From the NCBI GenBank assembly GCA_964619265.1, contig CAZUCE010000042.1, positions 1 through 35,586 of the forward strand: DNA of 35,586 nucleotides. The letters run 5' to 3'. The DNA is from CAZUCE01 sp964619265. GTDB lineage: Bacteria; Planctomycetota; UBA1135; GCA-002686595. The notes beneath the pieces are model-generated. The model saw only the letters and a list, made by a program, of their open reading frames with translations. It ran no database searches and was not told the origin of the DNA. The position numbers and the translations under genes are program-made. Of this stretch, positions 25,100 through 31,769 are shown one piece after another (the first letter of the stretch is position 1; every line of letters begins with the position of its first letter).

Positions 25100-26083
25100 T
25101 CACGACTGGGGCGGTGCAGGAGTGAACGCATCGGCGTAGATCTCCGAGGACGGGGCTCCCGCGAGAAACAGCGCGCGACGGAGCTGAGCAACGAGCGCGG
25201 GGTCGCCGCAAAGGTAGGTACGAGTCTCGACAAGATCCCCAGCCACCTCGATGGCGACCTGGTCCAGCGCCCCGGCGCGCTCGCGCTCCGTCGCGGCCTC
25301 CAACACGCAGGCGTGAACGTGCAACACACCGTTTGCTTCGGCCAATTCGGCGAGCTCGTCGCGCAGATAGAGCCGGTCCGGGCGCAGCCCACCGTGGATC
25401 AAGTCGATTCTCCCACTGTGCCCACGGGCCAGGGCGTCCCGGGCAATGCCCAGCAGCGGAGCCAAGCCCGTGCCGGCCCCGACCAAGAGCAACGGACGCT
25501 CCGGAGTGTCCGCAACGTAGAAACACTGGCCATAGGGACCGCGCACCGAAATTCGATCGCCGGCGACGCGGTCGTGAAGCCAGGGACTGACTTGGCCGCC
25601 GCGCAGCCGGCGTACATGTAGTTCCAAAAAACCGTCGCTCGGCAAGCTGGCGAGCGAGTAGCTGCGGCTTGCGCCGCCCGGACCCATCACATCTACGTAC
25701 TGACCTGACTTGTAGTCGATCGAACCGCTGGGCTTCAGCCGCAAGCGAAGCACGTCCGGAGCTACAGTTTCCGTGTGAACGACCTTGGTTTCCACGGGCT
25801 CGGGCTCCGACCCTGAACCACGCAACACGAGCCGCCCCGTGGGGCGCGCCTGGCAAGCCAAGAAGTAGCCTTGACTCGAGAGGGTCGGGCGCAGGCCCTT
25901 CTGACTCTCGGGCGGCGGCGAGTCACCGGCCAGGAGGCACTTGCAGCAGCTCCCGGATCGACATCCGCTCGACGGCCCAACCCCAATGCGCTCGAGAGCT
26001 TCGAGAACGGTCTCACCGGGGCCCAGCGAAATCACTTGGCCATCCAGTTCGATCGACCCGGCAGCGGCTCCCGCAGGGCTCAT
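25100..26083 (-). CDS. Ferredoxin-FAD-NAD(P)H oxidoreductase, probable hemoglobin reductase
   Basis: 327 aa from ATG at 26083, overlapping the hemoglobin stop by ATGA. Three domains are readable in order. The N-terminal plant-type [2Fe-2S] ferredoxin domain has C-x4-C-x2-C in 'GCRSGSCCKC' and the fourth Cys in 'YFLACQARP'. An FAD-binding barrel carries 'RSYSLAS' (RxYS). The NAD(P)-binding domain carries 'LLLVGAGTGLAPLLGI' and the terminal 'YLCGDPALV'. This is the architecture of electron-supplying reductases of aromatic oxygenases such as phenol hydroxylase. Because it is translationally coupled to a truncated hemoglobin and not to an oxygenase, the best reading is that it returns the heme to the ferrous state so that the hemoglobin can turn NO and O2 into nitrate. 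The 82-base gap to the Rrf2 gene allows co-transcription. Confidence 0.9.
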   Translation of the reverse strand: MSPAGAAAGSIELDGQVISLGPGETVLEALERIGVGPSSGCRSGSCCKCLLAGDSPPPESQKGLRPTLSSQGYFLACQARPTGRLVLRGSGSEPEPVETKVVHTETVAPDVLRLRLKPSGSIDYKSGQYVDVMGPGGASRSYSLASLPSDGFLELHVRRLRGGQVSPWLHDRVAGDRISVRGPYGQCFYVADTPERPLLLVGAGTGLAPLLGIARDALARGHSGRIDLIHGGLRPDRLYLRDELAELAEANGVLHVHACVLEAATERERAGALDQVAIEVAGDLVETRTYLCGDPALVAQLRRALFLAGAPSSEIYADAFTPAPPQS

Positions 26084-26442
26084 CGGCCGAGTACGTCTGC
26101 GCGAACGCTCTCCGCCAAGGCGGCGACTTCCGCGACGTCGGCCGGCGCAGCCCCCAGCTCGGTCAAGGTTCCACCGAGATGCTCCACCACTGCGTCGACG
26201 TGGACGTCTTTCAAGCCGCGCTCAACAAGTTTCGCGTGGGCCGCTCGCATGTCGAGCCCGGTGTACTCGGCGGGCCCACCGGTCACGAAGGTAAGGAAGG
26301 CCCGCTGCTTCGCGATCTGACCCTCCATGTCCACATCGTCGAAGAAATCCGAGATCCGCGGGTCGAGCAAGACGCGGCGGTAGAAGTCATCGACGGCAGC
26401 TTGGAAGGCGGGGGCGCCGCCTAGGCGTTCGTAAAGGCTCAT
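26080..26442 (-). CDS. Truncated hemoglobin (group I type)
   Basis: 120 aa from ATG at 26442 ('MSLYERLGGAPAFQAAVDDF'). A second in-frame ATG at 26469 would add nine residues ('MNLPPTTHP') and cannot be excluded. The 2-over-2 globin features are present: N-terminal 'YERLGG', Tyr21 in 'FYRRVLLDP' at the B10 position, 'FFDDVDM', the Gly-Gly before the F helix, and the proximal His69 in 'MRAAHAKL'. Group I truncated hemoglobins such as trHbN act as NO dioxygenases when given a reductase. Here the reductase gene overlaps by four bases. The upstream region carries three GGCATCC/ATGCC-type half-sites within 55 bases, which may bind the neighbouring Rrf2 regulator. Confidence 0.9.
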   Translation of the reverse strand: MSLYERLGGAPAFQAAVDDFYRRVLLDPRISDFFDDVDMEGQIAKQRAFLTFVTGGPAEYTGLDMRAAHAKLVERGLKDVHVDAVVEHLGGTLTELGAAPADVAEVAALAESVRADVLGR

Positions 26443-26474
26443 GGGATGAGTCGTGGGTGGGAGGTTCATTAAGC

Positions 26475-26529
26475 GGCATCCAAAATGCCTGTTTGAGCAA
26501 GATAGCCCGCCGCTCCATTTCAGGCATCC
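26475..26529 (-). promoter_or_regulatory. Candidate operator: GGCAT/ATGCC repeats before the hemoglobin gene
   Basis: Three related half-sites lie together: GGCATCC (26475-26481), ATGCCTG (26485-26491) and CAGGCATCC (26521-26529). The first two make the palindrome GGCAT-CCAAA-ATGCC, and the second and third make an inverted repeat ATGCCTG/CAGGCAT with a 29-base spacer. On the minus strand this reads GGCATTTTGGATGCC. NsrR boxes known from other bacteria are built on (A)AGATGCATTT half-sites, so the resemblance is partial. A possible -10 element (TATCTT on the minus strand, about 26499-26504) lies between the sites. Confidence 0.4.
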
Positions 26530-26562
26530 CCTTTACCGCTTTTAAGAAATTCGCCCCAACAG

Positions 26563-26591
26563 AAGCCCAAGCCGTTCCAAGGCATGGGCTT
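26563..26591. repeat. Hairpin AAGCCCA-A-GCC-loop-GGC-A-TGGGCTT
   Basis: A seven-base outer stem, an A/A mismatch and a three-base inner stem close a seven-base loop. It lies midway in the divergent region between the hemoglobin gene (minus) and the subtilase gene (plus). It is unlikely to be a terminator there. An operator or an mRNA leader structure for either transcript is possible. Confidence 0.35.
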
Positions 26592-26757
26592 TGCTAGGTC
26601 TTTCCCGGCTCCCTTTCGGCCAGAGCCTTGCTCCATTTAGCCTTTACCAAGGCGGCAAGCTCCGTCCCCTTGTGGGAACACAGCGAATCTCGCCACGGGC
26701 CCCCCCTTTCCTGGGTGACCCGAGGCTTCTTGTCTTTCCCCTTCCTTGCACTTCGTC

Positions 26758-29190
26758 ATGAAAATCGCTCCCCGCACAGCGGCCCTCAGCGCCGTTGTCT
26801 TGAGTTCCCTGGCGGCCCACGCCGTCGCCTTCCAAACTCCTGGCGCTCAGAGCTTGGAGGCCTTCGCCCGCGCCGCCCAGCCGGCCGAGTCCCTTGGCCT
26901 GATGGTGGACCTCCAGGTCGACCTCGAGGCCCACGGTGCCTTCCTCGACCACCTGGCCGTTCTGCGCCAGACCCGTCAGTCCCAGGCTTTCCGGGAGACT
27001 CTGGCGGCCTACCGCGCCTCCCTTCACCAGAACGCGGCCGAGCTCGTCGAGCTCATCGAATCCAGCGGTGCCACCGTCGTTGGCGAGCGCTGGCTGCAGC
27101 CGGCCCTGATCGTCGAAGGCGCTAGCCCGAGCCTGGTCGCCGAGCTGGGATCCCGCGCCCACGTCGCAAACGGCGAGGCGCTCGCGATGCGCGCGCCCCA
27201 GGGCCTCAGCGAAGCGCTCGACGCCCAACACCACGACAGTCAAGGTGCGAACGCGCTAAGCGTCGGCGGCACTCCGATCGAGGGCGACGGCGTCACGATC
27301 GCGATCATCGATTCGGGCATCGAACTGTCCTTGGACATCACCGGTCGCCCGCATCGGACGTTCTATGAGGATGGGGATCCCACGACGAACGCCGGCGGAA
27401 TCGGTGGCAGCCGAATCGTCAGCGCCGAAGGCGTCGAGGGCACCGGGTTCTTCCCGATCCCCAGCGGCGATGACGTCAATGGGCACGGCACCCGGATGGC
27501 CTCGATCGCAGCGGGCGCCAGCTACCCTTCGCTCACGTTTGGCGTGGCCGATGGGCCCGCTCCCGGCGCCTCGATTCGCAGCATCGAGATCTCCGACGGC
27601 CAGCTAAGCGGGATCGCCTCGGTGTGCGCCATGGTCAACGCGTTCGAGCTCGTCGCCACCTACCCGGATGTCCTGGTCGCCAACATGAGCTACGACGGGT
27701 CGCCGGGGCCAGGCCAAGCGCCGACGCCTTCGATCGAAGCTGCGGTGCGTTCGGGCATCGTCGTCACCCTCTCGGCCGGAAACCAAGGTACCGGCTCGAT
27801 CATGCACGGCACTTACAACGCGATTCCGGTCGGAGCTTCGTTCCTGGACACCCAAGAGGTCTACAACGCCGGTCAGAACTTTACGAGCGCGATCGGCCCG
27901 CTTCCCGATGGACGCACCTATCCGCTCATGCTCGCGGTCGGGGAAGAACTCACTTCAGCGGCCCTCGATACCGAATCCAGCTCGCTGCTCAGCTTCGGCA
28001 CTTCGGGTTCCGCGGCCATCGTGGCCGGCACCGCGGCCCTGGTCCGTCAGGCCGAGCCGAGCCTGTCGGCCCTGGAAACCAAGGCCCTGTTGCTCAACAC
28101 CACCGACACCCAGGTCGCTGGAAATGAAAACGCCATCGGGTTCGGCTACTTGCAGTCCAAGGCCGCCGTCGAGCAAGCGCTCGCCGGCAATGTCACGACT
28201 CGCACGGCGATTTCTCTCGATACCGCCGTCTGGCCTGTCCAACTGGCTGCCGGCGAGACCTTCGACGTCACGACAACCTGGGAACGAACCCAGCTTATCG
28301 ATGCGTCGAACTGCTTCTTCGCGCCGAACATCCAGCTGCCGAAGCCAATCATCGCCGACCTGGACATCGTCGTGCGGGACAACTCAGGAACTCTGCTTTC
28401 CTCCTCGCGCTCCGGCTTCGACAACGTGGAGTCGATCCGTTTCACGGCCCCCCAGGCCGGCACGTATCTACTCGAAGTCGAAGTCATCAACTTCGAAGTC
28501 GGCACCAGCGCTGTGACCTACGCGGTCGCCGGCGTGTCCGGTGCTCCGACCACGATCATCCCGAATCTCTGCCCCGCAACCACCCCGGTACTGCTGACGA
28601 CCCAAGACGGAACGGTCCAGCTCCCCCTCCTTTCCTCGCCGACTCGTTCGGTCTTCAAGGGCTGTGGGCTCGAAGATACGACCGCAGTCACCATCGGTGG
28701 TCTGCCCGCGAGCTTCGAGATCTTCAGCACCAAAGCCATCGAGGTCGAAATCCCCTTCGGTCTCACCGAAGGCAGTCAAGTTGTTCAGCTCACCCTGAAC
28801 TCTGGCGCTACGCTCGGCTCGTCGATCGCGCTCGGCTCAAGCACTCCGTTGCTCACCGCGCCGTTTGCCCTTGGTCTGCAACTCGGCAGCCAGGCCGTCA
28901 CGATCCAACGCAACCCGTTCGAATCCTACGGAATCGGCCTTAGCCTGGCGTTCGGGGAAACGAACATCCCCGGCATCGCGGACCTTGAGATCGGAGGCGG
29001 CAACCCGGGGGCGATCTTCACGGTCAAATCTGGCGTCACCAACAGCCAGGGCATCGGCCAGCTCATCATCCCCGAGCAGACCTTCGGCCTGCTCCCGGGC
29101 ACCCGGCTCTATTTCCAGGGGGTCGTGTTCGACCTCATCCAGCTCGAGCTCGTGCCCTCCAACGTGGGAACGACGTTGATCGCGTTCTGA
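26758..29190 (+). CDS. Secreted subtilisin-like serine peptidase (S8) with C-terminal beta domains
   Basis: 810 aa from ATG at 26758, which starts a good signal peptide ('RTAALSAVVLSSLAAHAVAFQ'). A TTG at 26746 is unlikely. A propeptide-like segment (about 25-170) is followed by the S8 catalytic domain: Asp185 in 'IAIIDSGIEL', His243 in 'DVNGHGTRMASI', oxyanion Asn342 in 'TLSAGNQG' and Ser416 in 'FGTSGSAAIVAG'. The serine segment departs from the usual GTSMAAPxxAG, lacking the Pro. Behind it lie a PPC-like domain ending 'TYLLEVEVINFE', an IPT/TIG-like segment ('VTIGGLPASFEIFSTKAIEVEIPF') and a final beta-rich module ('GTRLYFQGVVFDL'). It probably digests extracellular protein or matures exported proteins. 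It is divergent from the hemoglobin gene and ends at a strong hairpin. Confidence 0.92.
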   Translation: MKIAPRTAALSAVVLSSLAAHAVAFQTPGAQSLEAFARAAQPAESLGLMVDLQVDLEAHGAFLDHLAVLRQTRQSQAFRETLAAYRASLHQNAAELVELIESSGATVVGERWLQPALIVEGASPSLVAELGSRAHVANGEALAMRAPQGLSEALDAQHHDSQGANALSVGGTPIEGDGVTIAIIDSGIELSLDITGRPHRTFYEDGDPTTNAGGIGGSRIVSAEGVEGTGFFPIPSGDDVNGHGTRMASIAAGASYPSLTFGVADGPAPGASIRSIEISDGQLSGIASVCAMVNAFELVATYPDVLVANMSYDGSPGPGQAPTPSIEAAVRSGIVVTLSAGNQGTGSIMHGTYNAIPVGASFLDTQEVYNAGQNFTSAIGPLPDGRTYPLMLAVGEELTSAALDTESSSLLSFGTSGSAAIVAGTAALVRQAEPSLSALETKALLLNTTDTQVAGNENAIGFGYLQSKAAVEQALAGNVTTRTAISLDTAVWPVQLAAGETFDVTTTWERTQLIDASNCFFAPNIQLPKPIIADLDIVVRDNSGTLLSSSRSGFDNVESIRFTAPQAGTYLLEVEVINFEVGTSAVTYAVAGVSGAPTTIIPNLCPATTPVLLTTQDGTVQLPLLSSPTRSVFKGCGLEDTTAVTIGGLPASFEIFSTKAIEVEIPFGLTEGSQVVQLTLNSGATLGSSIALGSSTPLLTAPFALGLQLGSQAVTIQRNPFESYGIGLSLAFGETNIPGIADLEIGGGNPGAIFTVKSGVTNSQGIGQLIIPEQTFGLLPGTRLYFQGVVFDLIQLELVPSNVGTTLIAF

Positions 29191-29200
29191 TCCCAAGGCC

Positions 29201-29229
29201 ACGGCAGCGGGCGCCCCGCCCGCTGCTGT
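29201..29229 (+). terminator. Long GC hairpin after the subtilase gene
   Basis: ACGGCAGCGGGCG pairs with CGCCCGCTGCTGT around a three-base loop (CCC), a 13-pair stem with one G-T wobble. It begins ten bases after the stop codon. No T-run follows, so termination would depend on the hairpin itself or it would protect the mRNA 3' end. Confidence 0.55.
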
Positions 29230-29321
29230 TGGCCCAGAACAATCCAGCAACAGCATGGCAGCCAAAAGAGCGCGTTGAGAACACGCCCTTCCGGCGGAAG
29301 TCCATCCTGGGTGTGCCTGCT

Positions 29322-29350
29322 TCCCGCGCGCTTTCTCCGAGTGCGCGGGA
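29322..29350. repeat. GC hairpin in the subtilase-ankyrin gap
   Basis: Ten-base arms (one G-T pair) at 29322-29331 and 29341-29350 close a nine-base loop. It lies about 130 bases after the subtilase stop and 300 bases before the ankyrin gene. It may be a second transcript end or the trace of an inserted element. Confidence 0.35.
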
Positions 29351-29644
29351 GATCGAAATGTCGCTCGCTCTCAACGCTCTCAAAGGAAATGCTAGAGCTG
29401 GGCCGGACGCGATCCGCTCTATAGAGGGATCAGGAATTGGGGGGCCGGCAAGCGCTCGGACCATCGGGGAACCACGTATCCAGCCGCCTCACGAAACAGG
29501 TTGACGCCCCCCTTCTCAACTTGGACTCACGGTCCAAACCCTGATTCGCTATTCGAGCGGATAGAGCGCGTGCTGGCTCCACCAGAGAATCCAACGGGAA
29601 GCGCATCCACGGCCCGCTTGCCGGGCCTGACTGTCCCTGTGCAT

Positions 29645-29649
29645 AGGAG
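29645..29649 (+). promoter_or_regulatory. Shine-Dalgarno AGGAG deciding the ankyrin start
   Basis: AGGAG stands eight bases before the ATG at 29658 and selects it over a GTG at 29652. It is the only textbook ribosome-binding site before a free-standing gene in the window. Confidence 0.6.
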
Positions 29650-29657
29650 TCGTGATA

Positions 29658-31460
29658 ATGTCTGCGCCGTTTCAACGAACGGCGAAAGACGCAAGGACTC
29701 CATCCGCGGCAACTGCAATGAGCCATCTTGAACCGGCCGGCAAGGACCCAACCAGCGAGACATTTGCAGCAACGCCGTCTGGCATCTGCAATGCGGCGAG
29801 GGCCGGTGCAGTCGATGCGCTAAAGAGCCTTCTCCGCGAGAAACCGGAGCTGCTGATTGTCGACAACCCACACAACTGGACGAAAACGACCGACGGCCAT
29901 CACATTTCCGGCTCGTTCAACACAAAGCCAATCGAAGTAGCTGCGTTCTTCAACCAACCACAAGCTGTCGCCGCGCTCTTAGAGATCAGCGGTGATTCGA
30001 ACCTGATCGAGGACCAACCCACCGGCAGGTATTTCAACTCACTATGTGTAGCGCTGGCCATGGGGCACGCCGAGGTTGTGGCGGTCCTCGAAGAGGACAT
30101 CCTTGCTCGAGTCGACACGGCGCCCGAGTTGTTGCGCAGTCCAGAATGCAATCAAGACACTCTCCTGTTCCACGCCGCGCAACAGGGCCACCTATCGCTG
30201 GTGCGGAAGCTGCTCGAACGCGGCGCCGACGTCACGGCTCGATCTCGCATCGGCCACACGGTCATCCAGACGATCCTCGACGGTTCGGCGGATCCGGAGC
30301 GCCGTGACATCGCAAAGCTCCTGGTCAAACATGGTGCGCCAGTGACGATCTGGGAAGCAACGGCCATGGAAGACGTCGACCGTGTGACGGCGATCCTGAC
30401 CGACAACCCCGATATCGCCAGGCGAGAATACCGATGGACGATTCGTTACCCACTTGCCCGAGCAAGCCTGCTGGGCAATCGAAAACTCGTTCAACTGCTG
30501 CTAGATCACGGAGCCGACGTGAACGCGACCAACGTGGGCGTCGAAAACCCACCGGAATTTGGGATGCCGCTGTACTGCGCGGCAGCGCGCGGCCACTACG
30601 ACATCGCAAACTTGCTGCTCGATCACCGTGCTAGCCCCAACGCGTACGGAAACGGGGTGCCCCCGCTGGTTGACCTATTGCGACAACGCATTGCGCGGTA
30701 CGACCCGGGCGGCCTGGGCTCCGGCTCACCCGCGCCAAAGACAGAGAGTCCCGCCGAACTGAAGAAGCTGTACGACCGACTGCGTTCGCTCGGCGTCCAA
30801 CCTTTTCTGCACACGCTGGTTCGGGTTCGCGACCACGCCGAAATCGAACGCTTGCTTCGCGAAGAAGCCGAGACGATTCGCCACGTCTACGGACGAGGGC
30901 AAAGCAAACCGACGTACGAAGCTCTCGCGCAAGCATCAGCCTGGTTGGGCGACCTGGAGACGACGCAACTGTGTCTTTCGATTCGCCCAGAAATGCACTC
31001 CGCCGAACTGGCCAACGCGATGATCGACTCGGCCATTCGCAGCCACAACCGCGACGGTTCGCACACGGAATACGGAGGGATTCTCGAAGCAAACCTCAAG
31101 TGGCTCAAGGAGAACACACACCCCATTTCCGGCGCGCCGCTGTGGAGCCTTGCGGCCACTTTTTTAGAGAACTACTGCTACTCCCCAAACACCGACTTGC
31201 CGCGAATGAGCGAGCTGATCGAATTCGCTGAGCTGCTCCTCGAGTACGGCGCGAACATCAACGAACGCGATCAAAAGTCAAACCACTCCGCGCTGTCGCA
31301 GGCGGTTGTCGAAGGGCACACCGAATACGTAAAATTCCTACTGAAGCGCGGTGCGTCGACCCTGCAAAACGAACCACCCAAGAGCCATCCCCTACGGCTC
31401 GCTGAAGAGTCTGGCCTGACGGAAATTGTAGAGCTACTCAAGGCTGGCGGCCGAAAGTAG
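29658..31460 (+). CDS. Cytoplasmic ankyrin-repeat protein
   Basis: 600 aa from ATG at 29658. There is no signal peptide or membrane segment. Roughly a dozen ankyrin repeats can be read, the clearest being 'TLLFHAAQQGHLSLVRKLLE', 'LARASLLGNRKLVQLLLDHG', 'PLYCAAARGHYDIANLLLDH' and 'ALSQAVVEGHTEYVKFLLKR', each with the helix-turn-helix and the terminal 'GADV'-type loop. Repeats in the middle (about 365-500) are degenerate. Ankyrin arrays bind other proteins; no catalytic domain is attached, so an inhibitor, immunity-like or scaffold role is possible, but nothing in the sequence chooses between them. It stands alone between a long gap and a convergent sigma-factor gene, next to a transposase relic. 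Its ribosome-binding site and somewhat lower GC appearance differ from the rest and suggest transfer. Confidence 0.88.
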   Translation: MSAPFQRTAKDARTPSAATAMSHLEPAGKDPTSETFAATPSGICNAARAGAVDALKSLLREKPELLIVDNPHNWTKTTDGHHISGSFNTKPIEVAAFFNQPQAVAALLEISGDSNLIEDQPTGRYFNSLCVALAMGHAEVVAVLEEDILARVDTAPELLRSPECNQDTLLFHAAQQGHLSLVRKLLERGADVTARSRIGHTVIQTILDGSADPERRDIAKLLVKHGAPVTIWEATAMEDVDRVTAILTDNPDIARREYRWTIRYPLARASLLGNRKLVQLLLDHGADVNATNVGVENPPEFGMPLYCAAARGHYDIANLLLDHRASPNAYGNGVPPLVDLLRQRIARYDPGGLGSGSPAPKTESPAELKKLYDRLRSLGVQPFLHTLVRVRDHAEIERLLREEAETIRHVYGRGQSKPTYEALAQASAWLGDLETTQLCLSIRPEMHSAELANAMIDSAIRSHNRDGSHTEYGGILEANLKWLKENTHPISGAPLWSLAATFLENYCYSPNTDLPRMSELIEFAELLLEYGANINERDQKSNHSALSQAVVEGHTEYVKFLLKRGASTLQNEPPKSHPLRLAEESGLTEIVELLKAGGRK

Positions 31461-31769
31461 ATGCTAAGTCCGCCTCGGGCTGCGAAAACCGAACCCCGAA
31501 GGCGAAGAACCGAGCCGAGTTCTCCAGCGATTCCCCTTTGAGGAGTCCGAGGCAGAGCCCCGGAATTACCCGGTTGTAGATCCTGTTAGGCGCGTGGGCT
31601 TCCCGGAGGGGTTTTGGTTCGCCCAGCTTGAATGTCGAAATATTCCATGTCGGGCATGGCTTACTTCACTTCACGGGGAGGCGCGGCCGCGTTGGCCCTT
31701 GCAGGTGCTTCCAGCTCCGGCCGGCTGGGGTTCGCGCTAGGCTTACCCCCTGCTTAGCCCGGGCTTCCT
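31461..31769. other. 309-base convergent gap between ankyrin and sigma-factor genes
   Basis: No gene is supported. Two short inverted repeats are visible, CCATG-TCGGG-CATGG (31645-31659) and CCAGC/GCTGG around CGGCCG (about 31709-31726). Either could help end the two converging transcripts, but neither has a T-run. Confidence 0.4.

Larger units (their letters stand above)
29191..29657. other. 467-base gap between subtilase and ankyrin genes
   Basis: No convincing gene is present. A strong hairpin stands directly after the subtilase stop, and a second GC-rich hairpin (TCCCGCGCGC/GTGCGCGGGA) lies at 29322-29350. TTGACG at 29501 could be a -35 element, but no -10 hexamer fits at the right distance. 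The last bases hold the ribosome-binding site of the ankyrin gene. Confidence 0.5.

Noticed and set aside
29229..29504. Open frame of 91 codons in the subtilase-ankyrin gap
   Set aside because: It starts at a TTG at the foot of a terminator-like hairpin, has no ribosome-binding site and no family resemblance, and overlaps another open frame on the opposite strand.
31586..31592. GTTAGGC, which resembles the core of an integron attC site
   Set aside because: No complementary RYYYAAC partner is found at a suitable distance upstream, and no integrase or cassette structure is present.
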